The position numbers and the translations under genes were made by a program. Shown in pieces: positions 12,601 to 26,208 of a DNA stretch of 64,000 nucleotides; position 1 is the stretch's first letter, and each line of letters begins with the position of its first letter. The notes beneath the pieces were generated by a model, which saw only the letters and a program-made list of their open reading frames with translations, made no database searches and had not been told where the DNA came from. Source of the stretch: Branchiostoma floridae (lineage: Eukaryota; Chordata; Leptocardii; Amphioxiformes; Branchiostomatidae); contig NC_049979.1 in NCBI RefSeq assembly GCF_000003815.2, positions 8,697,823 through 8,761,822 of the forward strand. The letters are read 5' to 3'.

Positions 12601-13411
12601 ATCTTTATAGTAAAATTGTATACTCAAAAATCAATCATACTGTATATATCAATTTGAATTCTGACTAAATCAAATCAAGATTGTCTTACAATGTAAACTA
12701 GACTACAAGTCTACAATTTATAAAGTTGAGCCATGAGTCAAACACTACACAATTGTGTTAAGGTCAGTTTGGACAAGGCACCCAATATTTCTGTACCATA
12801 CCTATCAATAGTTATCACAGAAATACGTTATGTACTCAGGATAATAGTTCTATGCGTAAGAGTGTGATTTGTGCTAACTGGTAACAATCAGATGTCCGTG
12901 CTGGAATAGTACATATAAACGTGCAAAATGACAGATGATCGCCTAACACTAAATTCTCCTTACAATTATCTGTAACAATGACATATAAACATGATTTTAT
13001 TTACACAGCCTCACATTCCATTTGTATTTCAACAATAAAAAAATTCAAAATATTTATCTCAAGAGAGTAAGTTAAGCATACCAAAATTCATATACAGAGA
13101 TTGTGCAGTGTGCGCTGTTAACTCAACTCTCATATTTACACTTTTTATTCTTATCAGAAGAGAGTTTCACAGCTCCATGTGCTTCTTTGTTCTGTAAGTT
13201 CACGAAAGGTTGCAGCACGTAAATAATGCGGGACGGTGAAAATCAAGAGTTCCCAGTGTCTTTGAGTTTGTGGTTGACAAAACCGAGGTAACATGACAAC
13301 AAGTTTGCCATGTGATGAGTCAGTTTCGATGAGAGGTCACAAACACAAACACAAAACCACTGCGAATATTTCATGATTTACACTGTAATTCTATAGGAGG
13401 ATTCTTTATAA
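9641..13411. other. Intergenic region and FAM177A 3' UTR
   Basis: No coding exon is convincing here. The FAM177A 3' UTR probably occupies the AT-rich stretch from 13411 down towards about 12.2 kb. A small hairpin lies at about 12037-12105 (arms TTCCCTGG and CAGGGAA). The rest shows nothing I can support. Confidence 0.4.
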
Positions 13412-16208
13412 CTAACACTCCACTTGCTCAGCTTTAGTAGCTGTAGCTCCGCCCTCCATGTCATTCACCTGCTCAGCTGCCTGCTGATTGGCTCTCTGTC
13501 TCTCAGCCTCTGCCTCCCTCTCTGCTTCCTCTTGCTCCTCTTTGTCCTACCAGATTGTTGATGGACACTATTACCTCTTATGCTCAGATTAGAATGAGAA
13601 AAAAAATTCTACAGCCAGAACAGTAAAGAAAACGTAAAGGAATAGAGATCAAGTACCTTTATCGATTTCTAAAATGAATGACAACATAGAAACCAACTAT
13701 ATATTTCAGAACTGAATGATGTCAACAGAGTATGTACATTTGATGGAACTTACTCCACCCTTGTAATACATGTGTAGAACAGAGTACGCTGATAACACTT
13801 TGCCAACATAGTAAAAGGCAGGTCAAGATGCCTACTCTAGTGTTAGATATCAACACTGACCTGTCTCTGCATTCTTTCATACTCGTCTATAGCATACTGG
13901 TACTTGGGACTGGTGATGCCGAAAAACCAGGCTAGCTTTTCACCAAGGAAGTCACAAGCTACAGAAAATATACATTGACAAGATATCAGACAGTACCAGA
14001 CCCTTCCTACACTATCTGAAAAGCATTTACATCAGAATTCAGGTGAGAAGAAAGTTAAGAATATCTGTCAGATGCAGACAAACTGTACTTTGTCTGTCCA
14101 TACAACCTTTTAACCAAAAGGTGAAGTCCAAGCATCTATGTGCCATGCAGCAAGCAACATCCCATTCACTTTTACGGAACATTCTTTTTTTACATAAATT
14201 CATCCCTTTTGAAAAGTCAATAACATTTCTCATAAGTATAATTGAGTTTTTTTTTTAAAGTTTTACCTGCAAGTCCTCTGCCTGCAACGAAGGTGGTGTA
14301 AAACCACAAGTATGGGCCCCAGGTCAGAGTTTTCTGAAGGGAATGAAAAAAAAGAATGTTATGTCAACTTTCCAATGCTATCAAACAACTAACAATGCCA
14401 GAACATCATTAGCAGAAAAAGTAGAAGAAGTGACAACTAAAACTAGCATATGCTAATACTTACCAGGTCCTTTTTTTGAGTTAGGTATCAGTGGTTGCAT
14501 AGAGGAGAAAGAAGCAACTGCATTAAGTACATAAAGTCATTTTTTGAATTCATATGGTGGACATCCTGAATTGTTAAGTGCTGACTTAGATACTTGACAT
14601 TGTTTGTTGTGAGTACTGATTGTTGTCATCGCAAATCACTTCCATGATTCAATTTTTGCTCCTTTTCAGAGAGATTTTAGAATTGATTACCTCTCATTAA
14701 TAAACTGGCATCAAATGGCTGAGTGGCCAGGCTAGGAGACATGAAATCACGAGGTCATGGATTTGGTTCTTGGCAATCCTAGCTAGACATTGTGTCCTTG
14801 GGAAATGCGCTTCCAATTCAGCACTACTTTCCTTACTCTATCATGGTTTAAAAACAGGTTCCTGACTTTTGTTTGGGAGGTTACCACCTATAAACTACTG
14901 TAAATGCAGAAATGTTCGCGGTGGATTAACGTTCGCGGTTTTCGCGGTGACCACTTCACCGCGAATTTAAAACCACCGCGAACATTTTTCTATCATGGTA
15001 TGAGACTGCAGTCTATGGTGCTACCGCGAAATTAAAACCACCGCGAAAAGTCCTTTTTCCCGCTACCGCGAAATTAAATCCCCGCGAACTTAAATGCATT
15101 TACAGTATTACACAGATGCTGCTGTAGGAGAGACACATGACTTACAGGGTCGACTGTAGGCTCATCCACCTCATCCTCCTCATCTGTGCTGAACTCCTCG
15201 TAGATCCCATCACTGCAGTGGAGCACACGCCGCGGCTTCTTCTTCTTCTTATGGGCAGGACAGCTGGGCAGGTGTTCATCCAGACTCACTGTGTGGAACC
15301 CCTGGGTGTCATCCTGGATGGGGGCAGAAACAATACTGTCCTTATGTACTCACCATGTCAGATTTATCACTGACTCAATATGTCCAAGGAGGTTCAACCT
15401 CCTTGATATGTCTAAGGTTGGATCATGAACAGCCTGTGTTTACACAATCTCTCGTGGGCTGGGGTTAACTAACCCCTCCCCTAGGGCAGCGGCAATTGTA
15501 GGGCCAGCCGCTAGGGTTGCAATTTTAGTCAGGCTAGATTACATAAGGTTATACTTGATTACGTTGTATATCAAAAGTACAGAAAGTCACTGACATCTCA
15601 AAAGAATGTGTAATCAAGGAGGTTGTTTCCTACTTCTATGTAACATTGCTGTGCCTTCTTCTCATTCTGTCTTGTGATTTCCTGATGGTTACAGTCTCAC
15701 AGCTTAATTTTTTTAGAGTAGATTAGAGTTCTTCGGTTGAGTAGGAGTTACACTCCAGTTGGAACCGATCCTCTTGAACTCGAATAATTCAAGCTGAGAT
15801 GATTTGGACTCTTCATCTCAGCTTACTGTCATGCTGGGTCTGTGACTGTGAGGACTGTCCAGTGATTAGCATGCCGTCTCATATCGTATCATCAAACGGA
15901 GTGACTTAGTTGTCACTGCTTGTGGCAGCATTTCAGCATAAAATATTGAGTATAGTATTCCCTTTCCAGTTTTATTTCGATCTCTAAGAAAAACAACAAC
16001 CTGCAATTGAACCCCCTCCCATGTAAGTATAAAATGTCACTCATAAAGCTTTTCCTATTGGTAACAGTAACATTTAAATTACATAATCCAAACAACATAA
16101 GATCCCCAGTATAAATGGCATCAAGTTTTGACAATGATACTTCACCATTCGTTTGTCCTGAAGTAAAACATCGTCTGTAGCGACAACTGAAACACCTGAC
16201 GACGCCAT
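13412..16208 (-). CDS. FAM177A1: FAM177A family protein
   Basis: Five exons join in phase on the minus strand: 16146-16208, 15146-15313, 14267-14333, 13861-13958 and 13412-13546, giving 176 residues. Family features in order are: a lysine run at 43-47, RRVLHCSDG, an acidic FSTDEEDEVDE at 62-72, then KTLTWGPYLWFYTTFVAGRG and ACDFLGEKLAWFFGI followed by SPKYQYAIDEYERMQRQ. The last exon is an E/Q/A-rich charged tail probably forming a coiled helix. FAM177A1 in vertebrates is a small Golgi/endomembrane protein with lipid- and signalling-linked roles still being worked out; the function here is by homology only. The start (CCAAGATGGCG) has a strong context. Intron 2 holds a MITE. It is divergently oriented with TMEM62. 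Confidence 0.9.
14896..15107. mobile_element. MITE with TACTGTAAATGCA ends and CCGCGAA/TTCGCGG repeats
   Basis: Terminal inverted repeats are TACTGTAAATGCA and TGCATTTACAGTA. The interior is built of repeated TTCGCGGT and ACCGCGAA(A/T)TTAAA modules in both orientations, giving several hairpins. It is non-coding and lies in FAM177A intron 2. Weak relatives, starting TACTGTAAAT, occur near 17041 and 26473. Confidence 0.75.
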
Positions 16209-16234
16209 CTTGGTTATTTCTAAAGATGACGTCA
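16203..16234 (-). promoter_or_regulatory. FAM177A proximal promoter: YY1-like site over the ATG and a CRE
   Basis: The start codon sits in AAGATGGCG (16203-16211), the classical YY1 core often found at promoters of divergent housekeeping genes. A full palindromic CRE, TGACGTCA, lies at 16227-16234, 19 bp upstream of the ATG. Motif identity is seen in the sequence; function is inferred. Confidence 0.5.
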
Positions 16235-17304
16235 TTCTCATGGGACTCATTTTCGTGTTTTCATAAAAAACGGAGATGTTTGTAATAAAACATCCAATTC
16301 CTTACCAAAAGATAAATCAGAAGTTATATTTTGTTGTGGCTAATGAAGTTTTCCGATAAGCTGGCATTATGTTTATGACAATTTTGTAATTTGACCTTTG
16401 AACCCAAAAGAATGACGCAATGTCGGCATGAAAAATGATCAGGACGAAAATTTGATGATCTGTGAGTCATTGTGCCAGGCACATCAGGCGCTGAGCGATA
16501 GACAGCCCGTTGTTTGGTAAATACGGTAACCAAACACATCCGATGTACATTCAGATATGATGTTAGTTGTTGCTGAGGTGAGAAAGCCGGCAATGTGACC
16601 TCAGGGACAGAAACGGCGACCGTTGGACCGGTAAGATGACATGTTGTGTTGTGATGATGCGGTTGGTGTATTCCCTCAAATTTTGATCTTTGTACTTCCC
16701 CTTAAAACTGTACTGTTTTCATTGTTATTTTGTTGATGGTAGAATGTCCCTGACCTTAGCGTATCTCAGAGATTTGCGATACTGCCCATATTTGACCTAC
16801 AAACACTGTTGAGAAAGAATAATAAAACAGGTGTAACGTTAACGTTATTAATACTTGTAACAGAAAACAGAACATGTTATGACACAAGGACAAAAGAACC
16901 CATAGAAGCCACACCAGCACGTTTATTAGGAACAATGACATAGAAATGTAAGAGAAAAAGTAACCCCCATGTCCCCGATCAAAGGTCATAATTTTCCTCA
17001 AGTGTTTTCAATTCATTGTGTTTACTGATCAAATCAAAATACTGTAAATCCTGAAACATCAATGGTGGTTTCATTTTTTGCTGTTTTGTTGTTGAAATAA
17101 ATGGTTCATTGCGATTGTGAATTCATGACACAGTGAATAAAGTTTCCAAATTATTTATTTCAACCACAAACACTGAAAAATCCAGGACCTCCACTTCCCT
17201 TGTACTATCAAATTAAGTCCCTGCAAACATAAATGAAGTTACAGTACAACTGTTGTGTTGTTCCCAGATTTTAACGTTAGGACCGGACTCAGGAAGAAGA
17301 GAAG

Positions 17305-20300
17305 ATGGCCAGTGGTTTGCTGAAGGGAGCTGTGCTGTTGTTAGTGTCTGTGTTGTCCTGGCTGTGTGTTTACATGAAGGGGAGGTACACAGTAGATGTG
17401 CAGAGCCTGCCACAGCACCCACGCTCACACCAACCTCCCTATCCCGGGGGGACGGCAGACAACTTACTATGGTTCCTTCAGGTAGGTATTGAAGTCTGTC
17501 TCAATCTCCCTGTATGTGAGATTGTTGATGGAAAACAACTTGTTTTTCTTTTTTTTCTTCACATCGCACTTTCAGTTTGTGATTCTGTCACCTCCTTGCG
17601 ATATCATTCTCGTGCTCACACTCACTCACTATCTGGTTCAGCATCAGCTCCCCCCCCTACTTTTGCCCCTCGCGGGGTCATTTGGGGGTATCCTATGCAG
17701 ATGCAGATGCATCCGTTGTTCCCTGTCTTGCAAGGGTTTGACATTGCGGGATGTTGTTAATGTTTGTGAAAGAAAAATACCGAGTCATTTGTTAGACTGG
17801 TATTCATCGGATTCCATACTTATACCTGGTCCTTGTCCAACGGGTTCTTGGATAGGTACCAGGTAGCTTAGAATATGGATGGATGCCAGGCTGGTAGTTG
17901 CACTGTTGGTGGCAGTGTTCTTTAGTACTGCAACAGCAATGCAGTGTTACATCATGGCACTGTTGAGGGCTATTTTCCAGATCTCTTACCAAAGTTACCA
18001 TGCACCTGTTAAGCCCAAATGCTTTCAAAGTGGTTGTTTTGTTTGAAATTGATAAAACTGCAACACACTGCTAAAAAAAAATTCTAAAGCTAAAAAAAAA
18101 TTCTAAAGCTTCTTCTTTCCTGATCACATTAGCTCAGCTTTCTGGCTTTATTGCAAAAGAAGACCCTGATAAATCAATATGCAGGCTATTCTGGTCATAA
18201 CTAGGTCATTTAATAGCAAGGACATGCATTTTATTGACCTCTGTTGATATTCACTGACTGGATCCATGGACAGTTGTCTGTGGTATGTTGTCCAGGCATC
18301 TGTATCATGTTATATTAACCTTCCAGTCACTGAGATATTAGATTTAGATTAGATCTAAACTTTGCAGCCAAGGGGTCCCAGGATATCATGGAATATGTCT
18401 TCAGTACACTGAACAGAATATTTGTATTTTCATTTCATTCATTTCATTTTGTGTTTGTAAAAAATGTACCTTGATCTGTAAAAGATGTGTTTGATATTGA
18501 GTAGTTTTCCTGTTGATGATTGCAATCGGTGATTGTACCTTAATAAACGGTACAGTCAGTAAGTATGGTAATTGAGAGTAATGTGTTCAAATGGTACATT
18601 TACATCTACCTTATTAGATGATCCACCATGCCAGCTGTCACTCCCAAGAGAGCCAGGATTTTTGCATATGAGCAAAAAACACTGACTCATAATTTAACGT
18701 ACATGTATTTAATTCTAGTGTCTGAGTAGACAAATGGAAAAGTGAGGCAAGAATAATATGTTGAATACTACATTTTTTCCTAACTTGTTGCCCATTGCAG
18801 GTGTCAGACATCCACATCAGCAGGTTCTATGACCCACAGAGAGTGACAGACTTAAAGCAGTTCTGTACTGAGAATGTCGATGTCTTTAAACCTCCCATGG
18901 TCCTGGTAACTGGTAAGTTTTGCTTGAATGTGGAAATATATAAACCATTTTTCATTGCTGCTATCAGGTAAACTGTCCTTATTCTGTTATTGTCCAGGTG
19001 ATATCCCTTAAAAAAGCCCTGATAGAAAAAGTTGTGAGAATTGAAACCTGGACAGTATGCGGCTTTGTTCATTGCCCCTTATGCAGATATCTTTCGACTA
19101 GACTGTTAGTGTTACCACTGAGCAACCAAACATTTGACAGATCTCTTATCCAATTACATAGATAATTAACAGATCGTTTTATATTTTGTGTGTTTTATTG
19201 CCTACTAAATCATACCTTTACATCTTCCATCATGTTCCAAACTGTTAAATTAAGGGTCAAACAAATTCAACATCGGTGGCTTATTGGAGTGCTGCATAGT
19301 GTAAAAGGGGCTTTGAAGTTTGACAATATTTTTATCAGTAACCTAGCTGAACATAAATGATGATACATGCTAGGTGTACAGGTGCCTCATCTGATTGTGG
19401 TTGATTTTCTCATCTGATCTACCATATGGCTCTATGAAATTGACAGTCTGTCCCAAACCTGTTTTTCGTGTATTTTGTATATTAGGTGATTTGACCGATG
19501 CTAAGACCATAGACCGGGGAGGGTCCATGCAGTATGAGGTGGAGTGGAGGACGTACTACGGTGTGCTGAAGGAGACTAACGTTATGGAGAGGACATTGTG
19601 GATGGACATCAGAGGCAACCATGGTCAGTAGGCTCCATTGATATTCATCTACCAGGTTACATAATCATATATCAACCACTTTGAAAAACAGTGTGTTTGT
19701 GAGATCTCTAGTGCAGTACTCCTCAGGTATCGTATGCACAGTTTAGATACGCAGTAGTGCATCAAACTGGGGATGTTATGTTGGAGATCACTTTGGATGC
19801 ATTTTTCAAGTTGGAGCATATATGTGTTCTTGTAGAATTGTGTTAGTAGATGTTAAACATTTTGACTCATGACATGCGCAGCCAGGATGTGTTTCATATT
19901 TAGGTATTTTTGTAGGTAAACAGTACTTAAATGTACCAGTAGGCCTCAAGTGTTGACCACTTCTTTTTGTGCCTTCCAGATGCTTTTGATATCCCTGCAC
20001 TGCACAGCAATAGAAACTTCTTCAGGTATGTGCTTAATGTGAATTGAAACATCTAGGTGTCCTAGCTCATAGTGAGATATCCAGAATCAGAAAAAAAAAA
20101 CATATTCAACAATACATTATCATAGTGGAACTGTCTGTTCAACTTTAATGCTTAAACTTTTCTCTAAATGTGCCAATGAAAATAAGTTGTAAGAGATGTC
20201 AATAAATGATCATTATAATTCAAAGGATTAGGAACCTTATAGCTTTACAACAGAACTGCTGCCATATATTGTGCCAGCTACTGTACTGCACATTAGGCAG

Positions 20301-23300
20301 CCACAAAAGCACTGTTGACTTGTGTTGAGTCATGTTGACTTAATGTCAATCTTTCCTCCTACAGACAGTATTCCTCCATGGGGCAGACAGGAAAGATATC
20401 ATACCACCACGCCCACAAGACTCCGTTTGGAACCTACTCCTTTGTGGCGTTAGACGCTTGCCTCAACCCTGGTCCAAGGAGACCCTTCAACTTCTTCGGC
20501 TATCTTAATGAGGTTTGGTGCTGTTTAATGAGATTGCAATATACATGTAAAGTTGATGTAAGCCGTTCAGTAGAAAAAGAATCAAGGTTAGAAATACTTG
20601 ACATCTGTTTTCTGCAATGCAGTTCATAATACAGAGTCTGTATACTTTTAGCTTGCCATATGGCAAGTTGTTGAATTTGGCTCTTCAATCTGAACAAATT
20701 ATTTGCAACTTGTAGATTGCGAGTGTGTATTTTGAGACCTGAGAGTTCTTTGCAGTTGCTAAGGATACGTTTCCCATGTGATCACTCCAAGCTATTGTTA
20801 GGAAATATTTTAGCAGGGTAACTTAACTTGAACTGTTTAGATTCAGATGTTGTCATAGTAGTGAGCTGGGAAGGTTGAATGCTGCAATGTTTCCTCCCTC
20901 AGTCTTCCCTAGCCACCCTACAGAGCCTTGCAGATGAGACAGTCCACAGTAACATGACTATCTGGATGGGGCATCACCCTACTGCTACAATCCTGTCTCC
21001 TAACCCTGGCATCAAACATGTCATCAGGTACTGGGAACAACAACAACTCCTCTGAATACAGCAAACATGTAACACATTTGTGTACATTTTTTCATTTCAT
21101 TTATTACATTACCTGATCAATTTGATGTTTGTATCAAGGGAATAATTAGAACAAGGGTGGAGCAATAATGAGTATTTTTTACATCTCCATCCCATGACAT
21201 GCTGTAATGGAGGACTTTCTCCTGTTGTTATGTTTTCCCCAGGAATGGAATAGCTTACCTGTGTGGCCACCTGCACGACCTGGGCGGGCTGTTTCCTGTC
21301 ATGTACTCCATGCAGGAGGGCGGGACCTTAGAGCTGGAGCTGTCGGACTGGATGAACAACAGGAGGTGAGCTCCACTTTCACCATTTATAACAAGAAAAT
21401 GCTATACTTGCATTTGGTGTTTAGGGTGTCAAGGCTCTCTTTTACGATTTTGTACATGAATTGATTGTGATCAGTGAAAGTCTGTCTGTTGACCTAAACT
21501 AATTGAAGCAATAGTCTCAAAAGTGCTCATTTTTCAAGCTCCAAATTTAAACTGTTAATGATCTAGATAGATCTATTATGAAGAGATGTATTTGATTTGA
21601 AACTTACAACTGCTGACACAGTGTTGACTTTGGTCTGAGCTGTCTAAGATGACCCCTCCCTTGTTATCAAAGGTAGATTGTACAAATATTTCAGTATTAG
21701 AAATAAAGGTCCGTAATTTTGCTGCAGGTATCGCCTACTTGCTGCTGACCATGACATGCTGTCGTTCGTTGATGTGAAACTCGGGGAGTGGCCAGTGGTG
21801 CTGGTGACCAACCCCAAACATGCCATGTTTGCAACACCTTCCCATGAACCTCTGGGGAGGATACGGCATTCTACCCACATCAGGTTAGTCTAATATTTCA
21901 TTCTGATGACCCTGTGTGTCGGGTAGAAATTGCCGGGTTTGCCGTCTAGGTGGATGATGTAAATCACCATATGGCTGATATGAGACAGAGGTTTGCCAGG
22001 CCTCCACCTGGGTGATTTGCAGTGAATCACCAACTACCGACCAAATGATTTGGACCATTGCACACCAGGGCATTCCCGTACTCTTTTTTGAAAGATTTAT
22101 AGGTGGTAGATCATATTTAAAACTTAACATTGTGACAGACTGGAGCCTGTTCCAAACTTGTAAAACCATTCTTGCAGATTGCCCTATCTTTTTATGATGG
22201 GACAATTTTTATGTAGGTACATCAATGCTTAACCTTAAGTTCTATCGCCATTCTGTAGGGTGCTGGCATTCTCCCCAGATCCCATAGAGAAGGTGGTAGT
22301 GTGGCTGGATGGTGTGAGGTTCTGTGAGGCCAGTCATGTGGAGGGACCCTTATTCACCTGTCCCTGGAACCCTGCAGACTATGGGACAGGCCTGCACACC
22401 ATTGCTGTGGATGTCTCTGTGAGTTTTGGGTGTCTTACAGGAACATGCCACTAACATGGAACACAACTTTTGAATGCTTAACTCACTGCACAAAGAGTAC
22501 CATCTGATCACACATGTGCCATAATTTTGCATAGAATATTCAAGGCTCGAATGTCTTCCATATGAGTCCAATTTAATCCTTCTGTGAAACAACACGTGCA
22601 TATACATTCCAGATGATTCTGGTCTAAGACCATACAGTGTACCAGAGACACTGAGACAGAGAAAAATTTGAATTATAGTTATGCAATCATCTAAAGCTTA
22701 TAACATGTACTGTGTAGTGAAAAACTCAAAAGACATACATGCACACTAACAGTTAAATTGAAAGGATTTACGATATGAAATTGTGGCAACTTTTTTTAGA
22801 GATTACTAATTTTCCCCACACAGGACAGGAAAGGTCGTACCCGGCACCAGGAGCACCCCTTCTCTGTGGACGGCAGCCGGGCTAACATCTCCTTTGTCCA
22901 GACGGTCATCCTGCAGACAGACTGGCTGGTGTTGGTGGGTCAACTGGTTCTCCTGAAACTTTCAGACTGAAGACTTGATGAACATACTTATTTTTGGACA
23001 ATGATGTATCATTAGTTGGAAAGTATAGGATTTTACAACAAATCGTTATGATATGTTGCATGAAAACAGATTTGTTGAGTAGTTGAGAGATATCATTCCA
23101 GTATGAATATGTGCTTTTTTTTTCCCAATGACATCAAGTTATACAACCAATTCCTGAGAAGGTAGTGATTTAACAACCTGATGAAACTATTTACAGATCT
23201 ATTGTCATGTATGTTCAAACCCCGACCCGACTCGGAGAGAGGGATATAGAGAAAGTATGGGAGTTAAACACACTCCATTTAAGCAGTGGATTAGCCTCCT

Positions 23301-26208
23301 ACTGTAGTGGTCTGTGTAGCCCAAGAGCTATTAAAATGGAAACAGGTACAGCCACTACACACCCAATGGTGTGGGAAAGATTTTAACTACTTCCTGTGTG
23401 TTGTTCCAGATGAAGCTTGTATTCGTGCTGGTGTTCACGGCTGGTGTCCTGTCCCTGCCAGTCCTGCGGTACTGCAGCCCTGCCCTGCCCCCAGGTGGGT
23501 CCAGCCTGGACAGTGTTGGTGGTGCTGGCTGTGGTAATAAGGGTTCCCCCTCATTCCTGTCTGCTCATCCTCTCCCTAATCATCCTGGCCTGGTATCCAG
23601 CCTATTTCTAGCTCATCTGATTAGGCCCAGCAAAGAAAAATGTTCTATTTCTGGTTACGATCCTGAATAAGATAGGATCGACAGGTAATGATTCTCTCTC
23701 TTGTTTTAAAGTTTAATGTTTGAATGGAAAAAAGTTGCAGTCTTCTGCAGGGAAGTGATCAGAGGGCTAGAATAGTATGGATACCAGGCTGAAATCGCCC
23801 AGGAATCATCCTTAATTTCCAAGTTCCACTTTTACTTACTCTCTCTAGAATTATTTTCATTCACAAATCATCATTATTTTATTTTTTCCATCTGCCATTA
23901 GATCATCATTGTTCTGTGACCTCTGTTGGAATTGTTGTTTTTTACCTTGAACACCATCAGGCTGTTCTCGTTTACTGGAATTACTGGGAATATCAGCTTG
24001 GTGTGGCATGATGAACATGAGTAAAGGTAATATATAATCACCTAGAATCAATACAATTTCGATACATGGATTCATAGCACTAAATAATGTAATTTCTGTC
24101 ACAAATTTCATGAAAAATGTAACTCATTGACACCTGAAAATTGTGAATGCCATGAAATCTGTTGGTCTTGTTGAATTAGTTAAGAAAATAAATGGAATGT
24201 AATGTCTTCTAATGTTTCTTCTGAAATTGTCTAATGGTGCTATCACATTCACTGTACGTCCTCCTGCGATTTTGTTATCTTGCGATTTTCAAGCTTGCTG
24301 TAACAAAACCAACCAAGACAAAGATCTAAGCCTTTTTGGCAGCATGACAGCTTAAGTTTGTGCAACAAATGCACAACTATCCCCAGAATGCCTGCAGTTT
24401 CTGATCATACAACAATCATATGACAAATGTGTCAAGGCCCTTAGTCCCAATATCATTTTTTTGCAGGTGCGTACCCACGCCAGTTTGTACAGAAGTGGCT
24501 GTCACGGCTGTCTCTGCTTACCAAGGTGGACCAGCTCTACTACCCGCTGTTCTGCTTCGGTGTCTACATTCCTATAGGTGGGTCTCAACCAGGTTTCTTT
24601 GAGACTCACTCCTGGGCTGTATGAGTAGTTTGCTCTTGACTTCGTGGTTGAATGTGAAATTGCTTTTTAGTGGCTCATACTTGGTATGTAACTTTATGTC
24701 ACTAATTGTGATAAAGTGGATCAATCAAAAGAAATTCTGATTTCATGTGTACAGTATCTTTTTTTTTGCTGCAACCAGATTTGGTCAGTCATAAATTAGG
24801 ATTTATACAGCCTGGTTTATCTCATTTTGAATGGCAATTTTTTGTTTGCAGCATAGCTTCACTACAATAGTACCAGCAGCAGATGATTACGTTGATTTTT
24901 AACCTTGTTAAGTGTAGATTCCTGCAAAATTTTTCTTGCAGAGTGGCACAAGGTGAGTGGATATGTTTGCACTGTAGTGTTACCTTTCCCAGTCAAGTGA
25001 CTATATGTTTCTTGCATGTCTTCGCTACATCAGGCCCATGGTTTTACGGCGAACTGATCCAAGGGTGCCATGGTGCACTCTTCATGCACGGGACCTACAT
25101 AGCTGGAGCCTACGTACCAGGACTCTGGTCACATGCCTATGCCACTCTGCAGGTTAGGAATATAGTGAAGGGTTTATTTGTCAATGCTCTCTTTGTGTCT
25201 CTGCTACCATAGGCCCTTGGTATGTTGGAGAACTGATCAGAGGGCACTACGGTGCGCTCTTCATGCATGGGACGTACATAGCCGGTGGCTCCTTGCCGGG
25301 GCTAAAAACCTATGCCTTTGCTTCAGTACAGGTAAGAATCTTAGTTGAGAATTTTGTGGATTTTAAAATTCAGATTGGTTCTTCACAATTGGGGGATTTT
25401 GAATTCAGATTAGTTCTTCATGATTGGTAGATACATGTATTACCAATACATGTATTTCAACTGTCCAAGAACTTTCATGCATGTACAAGTTACCATACAT
25501 TGTACCTGTTACAATCCTCATGCCATGAAGGTCCTCAATGGTTTGCTTGTGATGTCAATGACCACAACACAAATACACAGACATAAATGAAATTCTTATA
25601 CTTTTTATAAGTGTATACCTGAGTAAGTAATTTGCTACTTTTATTCATAAGTGATCATCCTCTCTCTCTCTCTTTCAAAGCACAGGTTTCTTAGTCCATT
25701 TATATATACCATATTCAGTATGTCTTTATTAATTAATGTTCAGCACATGATGTTCAGGTCAATTGACTAGGTAGGTAGGTAGGTAGGTAGGTTCAGTACA
25801 TTAGAATGCTCTAGGTGTGATGATAGAGCAAGTATATCAGCTATAATGCCTTTTGTATGCTTTGCTTTTCAGATCGCCCTTTTCCATGTGCCATTGACAG
25901 TCTACCTTGCCATGCTGCTGGATAACCATCTATGCCACCTCAGCCATAAAAACAACCAAGCCTCCAACAACCATGCCAAACCCAGATACAGGCTGTATCG
26001 GCAGCTCATCGGGCTCCTGCGACTTCATGGGTTTGGGGTCTTCTTTCTCATCTGGCAGTTATATTCCAGCTATTGGGTCCTGGTTGCATACGGGACCATG
26101 TCGTTTCTAATATGTCCCCTGCGTACATGGTCTCTTCTTCTGGCCGCTTGGCTGATTTACAAGGTGCGAACGTTGCCAAAGGAGAAAGTCGCCCACCTGG
26201 TTAGATGA
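17305..26208 (+). CDS. TMEM62: TMEM62 homologue, metallophosphoesterase-domain membrane protein
   Basis: Fourteen exons join in phase to 648 residues, close to vertebrate TMEM62: 17305-17481, 18801-18912, 19486-19623, 19980-20025, 20365-20512, 20903-21027, 21243-21365, 21728-21883, 22259-22418, 22824-22934, 23410-23494, 24467-24577, exon 13 (25034-25152 or 25213-25331) and 25873-26208. A hydrophobic N-terminal anchor (residues 7-22) precedes a calcineurin-like phosphoesterase domain with all metal motifs: SDIH (61-64), GDLTD (97-101), GNHD (140-143), GHH (230-232) and GHLH (257-260). The C-terminal third is a bundle of membrane helices. The substrate is unknown; the complete metal site predicts activity. 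Exon 13 exists as two tandem alternative copies. Confidence 0.93.
17792..17893. mobile_element. MITE, AGCCTGG-ended family
   Basis: The left end TTAGACTGGTATTC and right end GGATGCCAGGCT are imperfect inverted repeats, with inner arms ACCTGGTCC and GGTACCAGGT. It lies in TMEM62 intron 1. Confidence 0.5.
23587..23790. mobile_element. MITE, AGCCTGG-ended family
   Basis: The left end GGCCTGGTATCCAGCC and right end TATGGATACCAGGCT are inverted repeats. The interior is non-coding. It lies in TMEM62 intron 11. Confidence 0.45.
25034..25152 (+). other. TMEM62 exon 13a, first of two alternative exons
   Basis: The 119-nt exon starts after CATCAG and ends at CTGCAG before GTTAGG. It encodes 39 residues plus the shared split glycine: GPWFYGELIQGCHGALF onward. 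It matches exon 13b at 26 of 40 residues and has the same length and phase. Confidence 0.85.
25213..25331 (+). other. TMEM62 exon 13b, second of two alternative exons
   Basis: The 119-nt exon starts after CCATAG and ends before GTAAGA. It encodes GPWYVGELIRGHYGALF onward. The central FMHGTYIAG is identical in 13a. Splicing 13a to 13b would shift the frame and reach a TGA eight codons into 13b. Confidence 0.85.
25768..25792. repeat. (GTAG)n microsatellite
   Basis: Six tandem GTAG units lie in TMEM62 intron 13. Confidence 0.9.
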
